This document shows positions 27,801 to 37,543 of a stretch of DNA of 64,000 nt, one piece after another. The stretch is taken from the NCBI GenBank assembly GCA_013433145.1, contig CM024182.1:682001-746000 (forward strand), read 5' to 3'. This DNA is from Ascaris suum. Lineage: Eukaryota > Nematoda > Chromadorea > Rhabditida > Ascarididae. The position numbers and the translations under genes are program-made. Below the pieces are notes generated by a model, which searched no databases, was not told the origin of the DNA, and saw only the letters and a program-made list of their open reading frames with translations. Position 1 is the stretch's first letter. Each line of letters opens with the position of its first letter.

Positions 27801-30800
27801 ATGCACTGATCTGCACCGTCCTAATTAACCTCCGTTTCTATCTCTCTCCGTCCGTCTCCATTGAAGTTTGGTATAAAAAAAGTGCGAAAGAATATTGAAA
27901 AATCGACAGTAAAGCGATCCATCCAGTAATTACGGAAATGTGTCTCGTGTTTCTAACTGACAAGAAGAGTGAAAGGCACTCGAATATTGGAATGTTTTTT
28001 CAATTTTACGCCTTAAATACCAATTCCGACTATAGAATACCTGCGGAAATTTTTGAGGCGTACACAAAACCACAGATATGTTCTTAACAGGAGATTCAAA
28101 AGAATTTGAGCATTGCGAAGGATTGTGGTGACCGGACAGTGGCAAAGATGTTTTATTCTTTGACCCTTTGAATTCAGAGGCGTTTCGGATTCTCTTAGAA
28201 TCTGTTCAGATAGTTCAACTTTGCATAGTGGCCAGATTTTGCATATCATTTGGATTTTGTGCACACCTCCTTTTGCATTGTTTGCGCTCACGCCTTGCAA
28301 TCTCATTTTACGAGCGGAGATACTGAGTTTGGGTCAGTGAGCCTTTAAAAAAGCCAAGTTTAAACCCGATCCTGGTCGTAACCGGGAATTAGATCGATAC
28401 GGGGCCTAACCCATAGCCATGGGAAGATTAGCTAAACCCAGTTCCAGAAACTGAATTAAACTCCCCCTTCCAGACAACAGCGCAGTAGGGAAGAGCCAAA
28501 TTAATGTGGGCAGTGAGACGCAGCCGAATGGAAGTCATGGATTGCAAATAGTGGATGAGCTTTGACGGTTTAGAAAAAAATTGTCGTCAATGGAAGAGCA
28601 AGAATTCAAGGTAGCCAGAAGTGGCCAAAAAACGAAAACTAACTGAGGGAAGGAGGATGTAATGCAGTTTTACGATTTCGAGCTGCAGTTATTAGTTTAA
28701 TGCTATAGGTGTAAATGTTTGAGAAGGGGGATGGCTTATTAAATGTGATCATTGTCACTTAAATTACAGGCACTGTTGTGATGTAGACGATGGGCCAAAG
28801 AACGTCTGCTTGGCAAGGTTAATCTTGAACTTTGAGAATATTTCTTTTACATTTAATTGGGCAGCTAAGTTCCTTTTCTTATTAAATAGAGCAGTCGCTG
28901 ATTTTAATTAGATATTGCAGTTGAAAAGCATATTCATCGCCTTGTTTATGAATAATGGCTGTTCGTATTGTTTTCTTTCTATTGTGTAAATCAGCTATAT
29001 TTGTAATATGTGAAAATATAAAATAACACTTTGATAGAGTGATATGCCATCTCTCAGTTTGAGACACTTGCGCCAGCATTTTTCAACTTCCCGTAAGATA
29101 GAGAATGCTTGTTTTGGATAATCATGCCTACGTGAATTTGCAATGAAATCGTTTACTTTTGTTTGCAGTGTTTGTGAGATTTTTAAAGCTCATCACTGTT
29201 TTATGCTCTATTGTTTTATTTTATTTCAATTTCAGCGTTGTTTTCTCTTCGCTTCTGTTGGGAAGAGGAAATGGCAGCTTCATTATGTTACAAGAAAATG
29301 CGGTAATAAAATATATATTGGCACAAAAGCACTAGATTGGCGAGGAGTGGTATAACTAGGCGGATGTTAAGATGTGCGATTCTTGACCGAATCGAATATT
29401 AAAAAGCAGTTCGATTTTTATAAGGAAAATGTCGATCAATGTTTAAATAATTGAAATTTTATTTTCATGCAAGTGGGAGGAAAATTATTTTTGGCAGAAA
29501 TATGAATGAACACAGAGTATTGTTGAGTGCAGAAAATGGCATTTAGATCCAAGTGGAAAGCGATGTATCTGCGTCATCAGCGCGTACAAGCCAACTGGCG
29601 ATCACGTCCTCTGACTGGATCGTGTATCCTGAAAGGTCATGAGGAACACGTCATCACATGTTTGCAAATCCATGGCGATCTAATTGTCACTGGCTCGGAT
29701 GATAACACGCTTAAAGTATGGTCAGCTAGCAAAGCAATCGTAAGTTCTTTGTTTGAAACGTTGCGAAGCTATGAGTTTTGCTAGGTCAATTATATTGTTA
29801 TTTGAGAGATTCCGCAAATCAGTGTGCAGAGTGGTTGGTGGTGTAGAAAGTTTGCTGTCGAAACGCACGTTCCATCTAGTTTAAACCTATATTTCCTCAA
29901 GAAAGAGATAGGGTTTTTCCTGTTTCGTGAATACTAAGAATTTATGTTTTTATGAATGGAGGAGGGAGGCAGGGAAGGGGGTTCTTTGAAAGCAATTTTC
30001 ACTTCATCCGCTATTCGGCCAAATTATGTCGACTCACTTTTGCTAGATACGTTTCCCGAGAAATACCTTTTTTTTCCAAAAACAATGCATTTTTGAAAAA
30101 AAAAAATGTTCTCACACGAAAGTACTGTCATTTGAACTATGGTTTATTGATAGTTAAGAACATTAGTTTGTTGATTTATTTAAATTTGTGTTATTGTTGT
30201 TTTTTAGTGTCTTCATACGCTGATAGGTCATACGGGTGGCGTCTGGTCCTCGCAGATGTCTGAATGTGGATCGATTATCGTGAGTGGATCGACTGATCGT
30301 ACAGTTCGCGTTTGGAGTGTCGAGACAGGATGTTGCCTACATAATTTACAAGGGCACACCAGCACTGTTCGTTGTATGTCTCTCAAAGGAAGCATGTCAG
30401 TTTATTACTTTTAAATGATTGCAATTGAAGCATACTGTCCTGTTTTGGAAAGGATAGGGTCATTACTCCTTCCTAATTCTTAATTCGTGGCCACCGTCGG
30501 GGGTGGATGGCTACACAACAGGAATTCATTGTACCGGCTTTAGTTTCCAAGTTTTGCCATAAACATAACCACTTGATGTTTGATTAGTCGTCGGTTCAAT
30601 AGGAGCGAAAAGCGAAAAGTTCCCAGGAAAAGGCTGCATGCCATTATGTTCCGCAAGGATTGTTTATTTCATACGATTCTATGCGGGACAGTTTCGTCGG
30701 TGTTCAGAAATATTTTAGCACAGCATCAGGAAGTTTTATTCAGGGACACAGTAAGCGCATGTATTACTTGCCTGATCTTTCACGGTGAAACTTAACGATC

Positions 30801-33800
30801 TTTGTGCAGTCTGCAAAAGTCTTAATAGGGTGCATCACTAGAAAAAAGCAATTTATGGTGCCTTGATTTTTTTTCATTTTTCTCCTGTGTTTTGTTCTTC
30901 TCAATTATCGCACAAATATGTCAGAGGTTTGCTCGATGCTTTCGTTCTCTTTATGGGTGGGGATGGTGGTGACGGTTGTACAGGCCATAGATGATACATG
31001 AATACTGTGAAAGTATTTGTCACATTGGCGCCATGCACTGCTGTGGACACCTGTGATATGCCATATAATTCCATTTTGCAAGTTTTAATTTATTATTTTT
31101 TTCTCTTGAGATAAGCAAGTTCTCTGTTTTCCTTGTTCTTAGTGATGCAAGGAAGAGGAAGGAGGTAGCAGTGATTTAACATGCGCTATTTGCATCTTTC
31201 GCCGTTTCCCCAAAATTGGATGGTATTGTTGTTTTTTTCAGACATTTTTTATTCCCGAATTGTCACCTTTAGTTGTCTTCAGTTAAAGGCATTAAATTAT
31301 AAATGGGCAAGCTTGCATCAACTGAACGGAAATTTCGCGTTTCCATTTTGAAGGAAAGAAACGAAGCCAAAAAGCTAAGTAAATTCATCATATATTCTCT
31401 CAAATATAAGCCATAGCAATTATTTAAAGAGATTTATAAGCGAAGAAACGTAATTAATATTTTGCATTGCTAAGTGAATGTTTATCTCTTTTATAGCCTA
31501 GTGTCAGGCTCCCGAGATACAACGATACGTGTATGGGATATTGAGAACGGCGAATGTATTCGCATCCTCTATGGACATGTTGCAGCCGTTCGCTGCGTTC
31601 AATTCGACGGAGTTCGTATCGTTTCTGGTGCCTATGATTATTCGGTTAAGGTTAGCCGATATTGCGTTAATTGTGGGGTCGTCATTAGTATGGTACTTGT
31701 GGCAAGAAACGGTGAGAATATAAAATTTTCGTTGGCTTGAATCGTCCTGATGCTTTTCCATTGCCTAGTTGGTTTTCGAGTGGTAGAATTGAGGGTTGAT
31801 TATTTAATTCGACGTCGCCGATTTTTCTAGGTCGTTTTATTAAATCCAGACCAAAGTCTGTGAATGCCGTCCACCAGGACTGTTCATTATATACTATTGG
31901 TGACAGAGATTTTATTGTTTATTCAGATTCATCCAGCATTTCTGTAGTTCCCTAATATCAGTGACAGAAAGTCAGTTAGACTACGTACTTAAGTCGAGGA
32001 GCATTCGGAATGATCATTGAAAGAGCGTAGAGGAGATAAAAAAAAGAAGAAGGGAAATAGGAGTTGAAGGAAAATAAAAAGATAAGCCTAGAGGATTAAA
32101 AACGAACCAGAGAATTAAAGATTATTTTCTCATTTTGTAAATCCATCAGAATATTTCTGGCAGTATCTATCCTCATCTCTTTTTTTTGCACATGTTCCTT
32201 TGATTCTCTGGAGTGCTTTCTTGCATATGGATTTTAATAAAGTAATAAGATGCAAGGACATTAGTTCCCTTGAATGGTCTTTTAGCGTTTGTTTATAAAC
32301 GTGCTTCGCTTTCCTTTTCAAACTTTTTAATGCTTAATTTCTCTTCTTCTGTATCTTTTCTTTCATCTTTGTAATATTTTTGATTGGAAGCTCACGATTT
32401 TTAGGTATGGGATGCGGAAACTGGAAGTTGCCTCCACACGCTCACTGGACATAGCAATCGTGTCTATTCGCTACTGGTTAGTAGTTGATTCATTCTGCTT
32501 AATTCTTTCGGCTACTTAGAACAAAATATGTGGTACTTGCCTGTTGGCCCCTCTTATATTATTTTTATTGATGCTCAGGGTTAATGCAAAGGTTTATTGT
32601 TTTGTGCGATTTTCTTCACCTTTTCATCTTTTTATTTGCTCTTCAACTCACAACCCTACCTGTCTGTTTTTATTAGATTTTTCCCTATATATGCTACACT
32701 TTTCCTCATACTGCTTTGCATCTGTTCAACATCCTCTGCACATTTCCCATCTGAATTTGCGTCCTGACAGGTAAATTTGTCGTCTGAATTTCTTTGCAAG
32801 CTAAAAAAAAAGGTTAAAACGTTTGTTACGTTTATGAGATGAGAGGTATTGGAGTCGTGTTGCGTCAAAAGTGTCTTCTTGAGGGCAGGTAAGTTTCATC
32901 GGAACCGTCAGGTTGTTGGTTTTGTGCTGTGCAGCCAGCTGGCTGAGGTGGAAATATTTCTTATGGTTTTCATTCAAGTGTAAATCAATGTTGTTGGGAT
33001 TGTTTTGTTGAACATATTTGCTTCTCTACTGTTTATAATAACCATAAAATAACTTAAATATCCATTTGAAATGACATTATTGTGAAATAATAAGAGGCCA
33101 ATTTCCTATCGAATTACGAATACCAATAAATTATGGACGTGAATACCCTAAATTCTCTGTTATGTGGTGTCGGAAATGACTGAGTTAGCTCGGGTTCCAC
33201 ATGAGGGATTCAGGTTGAGTTCGAGTTTGTGCTTCAGTTTTTCATCAGTTTATTATGGTTAGCTTTCACGAAGTTCGTTAAATAAGAAAGTGATGTCGAA
33301 TGCGTCATGCTATTGCATAAGGCCGTCATTTATGGCCTAGATGGTTTCACTTGATCTTTTTTTGGATAAATAAAGTTTGTTTTCTTTTTCTGCATGCTCA
33401 TGTTTTTTTATTTTGCATATTTCTTTTAGTGGACAGGCCTTAATTTTTTTTCTGAAAGTATTTCAGGTCATATTCGGTGGACCTATCAAATCCATGTAGA
33501 AAGAGGGGAAGGGGGGAGGGGGAGTTTTGATGCGTCACTACCTCTAGTTAAAAATGTTGAAGATTGCAACTATTGTCAAGTTTTTAGTCTAGTCTCTGAT
33601 GCCACTTTTCTTTTATTAAAGTTTACGTTTTGTTTTATGAAGTTTTTCTTCAAGTGCTGAAATATGAAAAAATGGGTAATTATTTCGGCTATTTTAGCTG
33701 GCGGGGAGGTTAATATCGTCGTCGAGATTATAATTGTATCTTTATAGCTCTAACGTATCAGTGACTCGAGTTCCTATTTCATTCGGTTAAGTATTTACTG

Positions 33801-33851
33801 ACACCTTCGACCGTATTCTTCAACTAGGCGGGAGTTTGGACATTATGAGTG

Positions 33852-33924
<73 letters not shown>

Positions 33925-36159
33925 TTTTCTTGAGTCCATTGGAGGTTTTGGTATAGTCCCCTTCTCCATTTATTGTCCATTTGAGCGGAAACTGTGTAGT
34001 TGTGGTGTAAACATTTTAAGCTTAAAAAAAGTAATATGCACTGATCGATGAGTTGGTTTGTTTTAGTTTGATAGTGAGCGTGATATCGTTGTGAGTGGAA
34101 GTTTGGATACGACGATTCGTGTTTGGAATATTCGTGAGGTGTATGTACACAAACACTCATCGGACATCAATCACTTACATCCGGAATGCAATTGAGAGGG
34201 AATATATTGGTGTCTGGGAACGCGGATAGTACGATAAAGGTTAGTGATTTAATAAAGTTTTTAGGTGATTTGTAATTTATGTTGAACGCGATATGCGCCT
34301 ATCATATTAAGCCTGGATGAACAACTCGATTTAGAGAAGGATGGCATATTGCTTTGCTTTATATCGCTATTGGTTTCGAGGTTTTTCATTTCGTTTCAGC
34401 TTTTTACACTTTATTCGTATTTTTTGCGATTTCTTTGCTGATTCTCTAGTCCTCAGCTCTGTCTGTAGAAAACCGGAGATGAAATTGAGGGAAGTAAAGG
34501 GAGTTATTTACGTATACTAGGGTATATGTTGACTCCATCCATAAAAAGGCTAGAGCAGGGATGGTGGATGAATTTTATCTAATACTATTGGATGCGTAAA
34601 AGTTGCATAAGGTAGGTCAAGGAATGTAGCGGTTATGAATGCATTCGAAACAGATGTCTTGAAGAATTTTTCAATAGTAAAGGTGTTTTCAAATTTGTGC
34701 CTTCCCGAGGGGTCCCGAAGGTAGGGCGGTTCTTCCACCTCTCTCGCATCTCTTTCTTCCATTTGACCTGGAGATATCCGATTATTGCCTTGCTTCGGAA
34801 AGAAATCCACGGCACGGTCGTTCTTTTTATTAAATGATATTATCATAGGCAGCGAGCCTTAAAATGTCTAAAACATTTCGCTGTGGGATTTCTCTGAGTG
34901 GTCAAATTTCTTTCTGACCAAGCAGCGCTGAGTCTTATGTAAACGCCATGACGAACAAATCCTGGCATCTCTACCTCTGAAGGAGGATAGTCGACAAACA
35001 GGTCAAGATCGGTTTATTTGTAATGTAGCATAGTCTCAGGTCCAGTTTAAAAAAAATCTAAGTCGTTCCACTAGCCTTCCGTCCTTTTCGGATAAGTCGA
35101 AATGAATCCTTCTGGGATCTCTCTGTACATATGCTTGCATATCTGCTTTTGCGAGTACTTTAGAAGCGAAGGTCTTGTCCACTAATGGTTAAGGAGGAAG
35201 ATACGTTAGCTATGTCTTCATTTATATAAAATTGTGGTGCGGACGGAATCTTTTTGATGCACAAATGAATAACATCATGAAGATTTTGTAGTTGTTCTTG
35301 GGCTTATGGACTAAGAGAAGACTTATGGGTGGTCCCTTCAAACAGATGTGTATAGCAGAGGTATATCTGTGTATGAGATTTTTGCAGGTGTGGGATATCA
35401 CTGACGGCCAATGCAAGTATACTCTTTCCGGACCAAACCGGCACGCATCTGCAGTGACGAGTCTGCAGTTTCTTGAAAATGGCCTAGTAGCGACGAGCAG
35501 TGATGATGGGTCGGTGAAGCTGTGGGATGTTAGACAAGGTGCTTGAGTTGATCTGCTCTGTGATTTTCAGGGGCAACCTGTAAAGCAGGTTTATCGTTGA
35601 AGTTCTATATGAGGGTTCCTGCTAGCAGCATCCTTCATGCATAACATTTACGTTGCCTTTGTGCTCGTTGATCTACGAGCACTGGCATTCTTTGCAGCCC
35701 ATTATTTAAAGTAGCATGCCCTTCGACAAATTACGTATATTTGGGCCTATAAATTGGCGTATTTTCTTGAACGTAAGCTCATTAGAACATAGTGTCATTT
35801 CTTGGAATTCATTTCCTGTGTCTCTCATTCAGAATTTCAATAGTTCAACATGAACGTGGCTTATGTTTGAAATATTTTTAATAAATCTAAAAGGTGGACG
35901 AATACCATCCTTAGATGTTGTGAACTTGTCTTGTTCTGCAAGGCCAATGCTGGCTTCTTGTTATGCTGTTGAAGAGTGGTAAGAGAGTTTTATAGGTACG
36001 TTTGTGCGCGATTTGGTACGTCTGCGATCCGGTGGATCTGGTGGCTGTATCTGGCGTCTCAAGTCGACCCCAACGATGCTCGTCTGTGCCGTCGGCTCAC
36101 GTAATGGAACCGAGGATACGAAGCTCATTTTACTCAACTTCGACGCCGATTATCCATAG
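1733..36159 (+). CDS. sel-10: SEL-10/FBXW7 ortholog, F-box and WD40 substrate receptor of an SCF ubiquitin ligase (multi-exon gene model)
   Basis: The family receptor recruits phosphorylated substrates (Notch intracellular domain, cyclin E, SREBP or Myc in other animals) to SKP1-CUL1 for ubiquitination, mainly in the nucleus. Exons: 1733-1843, 3408-3476, 7558-7622, 24457-24670, 26169-26303, 26681-26829, [linking exon unresolved], 29533-29739, 30208-30395, 31497-31650, 32405-32476, 34067-34239, 35388-35538, 35996-36159. Phases agree at every junction except across the unresolved gap and inside exon 11, which lacks one base. Predicted length is about 630-640 residues; human FBXW7 alpha is 707 and C. 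elegans SEL-10 587. The order is a basic Ser/Arg-rich N-terminus, an acidic EEEED stretch, a D domain (LSELVDEC), an F-box ([23 protein letters not shown]) and eight WD-type blades. The three phosphodegron-binding arginines known from human FBXW7 (R465, R479, R505) are present in STVRCM, SGSRDT and AAVRCV. Identity is very secure; the N-terminal exon set is less so. Confidence 0.93.
1844..3407 (+). other. sel-10 intron 1
   Basis: The intron is about 1.56 kb with a pyrimidine-rich tract at about 1930-2010. Open frames on both strands up to 130 codons lack splice or family support, so I see no gene. Confidence 0.6.
3408..3476 (+). CDS. sel-10: sel-10 exon 2
   Basis: The exon is 69 bp, phase 0 to 0, between ATTTCAG and the donor GTAAGT. 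It encodes a basic stretch ([20 protein letters not shown]), consistent with a nuclear-localisation-rich N-terminus. Confidence 0.65.
3477..7557 (+). other. sel-10 intron 2
   Basis: The intron is about 4.1 kb. It holds a poly-C tract near 3990-4008, a loose two-copy repeat at about 4570-4690 (TAGGTTTA units) and a TTTA microsatellite at 6779-6822. An 88-codon frame at 5272-5538 has no supporting homology. Confidence 0.6.
6779..6822. repeat. TTTA/TTTG microsatellite
   Basis: Imperfect TTTA repeats shading into TTTG, in sel-10 intron 2. Confidence 0.85.
7558..7622 (+). CDS. sel-10: sel-10 exon 3
   Basis: The exon is 65 bp, acceptor ATTTCAG, donor AT|GTGAGT, phase 0 in and phase 2 out. It encodes [20 protein letters not shown]. 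The KRK and KEKKP patches recall the KRK/KKP nuclear-localisation region of FBXW7 alpha. Confidence 0.7.
9153..9227. repeat. 25-bp minisatellite, three copies
   Basis: Units starting at 9153, 9178 and 9203 share the core TGGRCTTTTGGCC with substitutions. It lies in sel-10 intron 3. Confidence 0.75.
13099..13190 (+). other. tRNA-like fragment (possible tRNA pseudogene or SINE head)
   Basis: The sequence shows an A-box-like GGATAGTGGGTAGAGTG at about 13101-13117 and a B-box-like GGGTTCGAG at 13177-13185. Acceptor and D stems do not pair convincingly and the D loop is short, so this is not a functional tRNA call. Confidence 0.25.
15793..15999 (+). CDS. Speculative extra sel-10 exon or decayed coding island inside the 17-kb intron
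   Basis: A frame free of stops from 15788 to 16000 reads a plausible charged sequence (for example [20 protein letters not shown], then [12 protein letters not shown]) and ends at a good donor, AT|GTAAGTAAGG. With the weak acceptor AAGTTAG at 15792 the exon would be phase 2 to 2, fitting between exons 3 and 4. The acceptor is poor, and the frame resumes open after the TAA at 16001, which instead suggests an old decayed gene. Nothing recognised by family. Confidence 0.2.
18063..18124. repeat. TTTA microsatellite
   Basis: About 60 bp of nearly perfect TTTA repeats in sel-10 intron 3. Shorter TTTA runs occur at about 16683 and 18741. Confidence 0.9.
18808..18977. repeat. Imperfect AGTTATAACC / TATAGTATATAA repeat patch
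   Basis: AGTTATAACC-like words recur about five times, interleaved with CATTTTTTGAT and TATAGTATATAATTTAA copies. Confidence 0.7.
21820..21877. repeat. TA dinucleotide microsatellite
   Basis: An uninterrupted TA run of about 58 bp in sel-10 intron 3. Confidence 0.95.
23070..23165. repeat. ~28-bp minisatellite, about 3.5 copies
   Basis: GGGCAGT-centred units recur at about 23071, 23101, 23129 and 23156, each followed by ATTTGTTTTTT-like sequence. Confidence 0.75.
23432..23563 (+). CDS. Candidate extra sel-10 exon (Ser/Pro-rich), or fragment of an unrecognised gene
   Basis: Between the acceptor TTTGTAG and the donor TGCAA|GTATGC lies a 132-bp open stretch, phase 2 to 2, which splices in frame between sel-10 exons 3 and 4. 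It encodes [16 protein letters not shown] followed by [13 protein letters not shown]. Its base composition is coding-like compared with the A+T-rich surroundings. The last part looks like the first half (C-x8-C) of a CCCH zinc finger, so it could instead belong to another gene. No second half was found nearby. Confidence 0.3.
24457..24670 (+). CDS. sel-10: sel-10 exon 4 (acidic region and start of D domain)
   Basis: The exon is 214 bp, phase 2 in and phase 0 out, acceptor GCGTTACAG and donor AAG|GTAGCT. It encodes [13 protein letters not shown], then an acidic run with EEEED, then VVQWVNVFK. The last segment aligns with the LQEWLKMFQ start of the FBXW7 dimerisation domain. Confidence 0.85.
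26169..26303 (+). CDS. sel-10: sel-10 exon 5 (D domain and start of F-box)
   Basis: The exon is 135 bp, phase 0 to 0, acceptor GATATTATAG and donor GAG|GTACCG. It encodes [12 protein letters not shown], then [17 protein letters not shown], matching the FBXW7 D domain and the F-box entry. Choosing the TATTATAG acceptor keeps phase 0 with exon 4. Confidence 0.92.
26681..26829 (+). CDS. sel-10: sel-10 exon 6 (F-box)
   Basis: The exon is 149 bp, acceptor GAGTTGCAG, donor CCGAG|GTGAGT, phase 0 in and phase 2 out. It encodes [20 protein letters not shown] followed by [20 protein letters not shown], a clear F-box (SKP1-binding) core and the linker after it. Confidence 0.95.
26931..27060. repeat. 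GGTTGGTTGATT-type simple repeat
   Basis: Degenerate GGTTGGTTGATTGGTTGTGG units over about 130 bp, just after the F-box exon. Confidence 0.85.
27154..27190 (+). CDS. sel-10: Candidate linking exon 6b (alternative 1) of sel-10
   Basis: Exon 6 ends phase 2 while the WD40 exon at 29533 must start phase 0, so a linking exon is needed. This 37-bp stretch after GTTGAATCAG and before the donor GTAATT is phase 2 to 0 and open, adding 12 whole codons. It competes with 29236-29302. Confidence 0.25.
29236..29302 (+). CDS. sel-10: Candidate linking exon 6b (alternative 2) of sel-10
   Basis: The exon is 67 bp, with a strong acceptor (T-rich tract ending TTTCAG) and donor GCG|GTAATA, phase 2 to 0, and open in the required frame. 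It adds 22 whole codons between the F-box exon and the first WD40 exon. The acceptor is better than that of the other candidate, but the encoded sequence is not recognisably conserved. Confidence 0.35.
29533..29739 (+). CDS. sel-10: sel-10 exon 7 (linker helix and WD40 blade 1)
   Basis: The exon is 207 bp, phase 0 to 0. It encodes [15 protein letters not shown], then [13 protein letters not shown], then [13 protein letters not shown], closely matching FBXW7. An in-frame TGA at 29524 forces the acceptor to be GTGCAG at 29532. Confidence 0.93.
30208..30395 (+). CDS. sel-10: sel-10 exon 8 (WD40 blades 2-3)
   Basis: The exon is 188 bp, acceptor TTTTTTAG, donor AGCAT|GTCAGT, phase 0 in and phase 2 out. 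It encodes [24 protein letters not shown] and [11 protein letters not shown]. The arginine of STVRCM corresponds to FBXW7 R465. Confidence 0.95.
30396..31496 (+). other. sel-10 intron between exons 8 and 9
   Basis: A 1.1-kb intron. I see nothing coding in it. Confidence 0.7.
31497..31650 (+). CDS. sel-10: sel-10 exon 9 (WD40 blades 3-4)
   Basis: The exon is 154 bp, acceptor CTTTTATAG, donor AAG|GTTAGC, phase 2 in and phase 0 out. It encodes [29 protein letters not shown] and SGAYDYSVK. It holds the equivalents of FBXW7 R479 and R505. Confidence 0.95.
32405..32476 (+). CDS. sel-10: sel-10 exon 10 (WD40 blades 4-5)
   Basis: This is a 72-bp exon, phase 0 to 0, acceptor TTTTTAG, donor CTG|GTTAGT. 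It encodes [18 protein letters not shown] then RVYSLL, finishing blade 4 and opening blade 5. Confidence 0.93.
32477..34066 (+). other. sel-10 intron between exons 10 and 11
   Basis: A 1.6-kb intron with a G-rich run at 33505-33522 and a long TA microsatellite at 33854-33921 close to the acceptor of exon 11. No coding signal. Confidence 0.7.
33854..33921. repeat. TA dinucleotide microsatellite
   Basis: A TA run of about 68 bp, 145 bp upstream of sel-10 exon 11. Confidence 0.95.
34067..34239 (+). CDS. sel-10: sel-10 exon 11 (WD40 blades 5-6), with apparent one-base deletion
   Basis: The first frame reads [16 protein letters not shown] up to about 34141. From 34144 the conserved sequence continues one frame over as [19 protein letters not shown] and then SGNADSTIK. 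The exon is 173 bp; 174 bp would keep phase 0 on both sides and restore the exact blade spacing of the family. A missing base between about 34139 and 34144 is the simplest reading, either an assembly error or a real mutation. Confidence 0.9.
34240..35387 (+). other. sel-10 intron between exons 11 and 12
   Basis: A 1.15-kb intron. A 98-codon minus-strand frame at 34550-34846 has no homology or splice support and is treated as chance. Confidence 0.65.
35388..35538 (+). CDS. sel-10: sel-10 exon 12 (WD40 blade 7)
   Basis: The exon is 151 bp, acceptor ATTTTTGCAG, donor CAAG|GTGCTT, phase 0 in and phase 1 out. It encodes [27 protein letters not shown] and [14 protein letters not shown]. Reading past the donor meets a stop at once, but splicing to 35996 restores the conserved C-terminus. 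Confidence 0.94.
35996..36159 (+). CDS. sel-10: sel-10 exon 13 (C-terminal blade and stop)
   Basis: The exon is 164 bp including TAG, phase 1 in, acceptor TTTTATAG. It encodes [36 protein letters not shown] and [16 protein letters not shown], matching the FBXW7/SEL-10 C-terminus almost residue for residue. The rest of the transcript is 3' UTR. Confidence 0.95.
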
Positions 36160-36295
36160 CGCCTTTCCCCACGCTTTCATATATAAGGACAGAGTATGAT
36201 GAAGGGATGTAAAGGGGAAGGAACTCCTGAAAGGACCAAGTAACTGAAAAACGGTAACGAAGAAAGGGCGACGAGCACTAGCGAAAGTTTAGGGA

Positions 36296-37543
36296 ATGAT
36301 GACTCGATATAGCGGAGGTGAGTTTCGCGGTTCTCTTTTTTATATTATTTTATTATAAATCTGAATTCCGGTTTCTTGGATATTTTTATTTTTGATGGTA
36401 CCTGTCCGTTTATATGGCTAAATAATCGGGCCTACCGTCGATATTATGTCGTCAGAATAGTTCTGTGAATTAGTGGATCGTTACTTTCCTCGTCGTCCAT
36501 CCAATAGCGCTACCTATTTTGTTCAGTTCCGCCGATTCGGTGATATTTGGAGATATTGTATGCAGGGTGCTTTCATTACGTTTTTATTTTAGCCGTGACG
36601 TTTATTCAGATTTATTTATTGTTTTCTCTTCCCCAGCTTTCTTCATTCTAATCGAATTTAACGTCATTTTCTAAGTAGGAAGATTTCTGCCGTTGGGCAA
36701 ATAAACGATCAAACTGCTAGTGTTATTTTTTACCAACAAATTGTGATATACATGTTTGAACTGTTGTTTATATTCGGTTTGCTTTATAATGATGGCGCTT
36801 AGTGGTTGCATCGATGTAAACTGCATTTTATTTTATCCGTATTCGATGGTTATGTAAGTCATCGCTTCCCGGTTTATGCCGTAATTTTTAAAGAATATTT
36901 TCGTCTTCATTTCTCCATTAACTTTTATGGATTTTTTTATTGAATTTCTTTGCTGTTGGTTTGTCTTTCTGAGCCGATTAGTGAATGATCATTCAATGAA
37001 AGATGCAATTTTCATCGCAAATAATCCTGTGATTCATAAAGATGGGTTATGGTACATTAAAAGTAATAATATTGAAAACAATTTATATTGGCATCACAAA
37101 TATCGTTGATAACATTTTCAGATAACTGAATTGTCGAGTAGAAGATGTGGCAGAGGAGTGGGGGGAGGGGGGGGGGGAGAGTGAAGGTCTTGCGTTTCTT
37201 GTTTGATGGTTTATCTAATAATGAAACAAGTATCTAAAAAGGATATTGAAACAGAGATAATGTGTTCGTTTAACTAGGTTTTGTAGTTGTCCATATTGCT
37301 CAAAAGTAAATCTCTGACATTTTCAGCATTCATAACGAATATCCTTTGCTTTCGTTTTTCTATCGTCCGCTTTTCCACATTGGATATTCAGTGTTTGCGC
37401 TTGATAATGAAAGATATCGTGATGAATTGGAACAACAGATCGAGAGTAAAAATGAAAGGAATGTTAACGAGAAGATGAAAAAAGAGTCGATTGTGGAGAG
37501 TTCTTCAATTTTAGCGGAAAAGTATTTTACTGTTGCACAATAG
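36296..37543 (+). CDS. Possible small downstream gene, 83 residues, unrecognised
   Basis: Proposed exons are 36296-36317 (ATGATGACTCGATATAGC..., donor GTGAGT), 36527-36539 (a 13-nt microexon after TTTTGTTCAG, donor GTGATA) and 37327-37543 (after CATTTTCAG, stop TAG). The phases chain 1, 2, 2 correctly. The last exon is the strongest part and reads FFYRPLFHIGYSVFALDNE followed by a charged, coiled-coil-like tail (YRDELEQQIESKNERN). The start lies 137 bp after the sel-10 stop, the sort of spacing seen in nematode operons. I do not recognise the family. The microexon is speculative, and the first two exons could simply be sel-10 3' UTR. Confidence 0.3.
36700..36705 (+). terminator. Candidate poly(A) signal for sel-10
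   Basis: The first AATAAA downstream of the sel-10 stop lies about 540 nt after it. A long 3' UTR would be needed, and the possible downstream small gene would then overlap it. Confidence 0.3.

Larger units (their letters stand above)
26830..29532 (+). other. sel-10 interval between F-box and WD40 exons
   Basis: This is 2.7 kb that must contain at least one small exon, because the flanking phases (2 and 0) do not match. It holds a GGTTGGTTGAT-type repeat at 26931-27060 and the candidate exons at 27154 and 29236. Confidence 0.7.
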
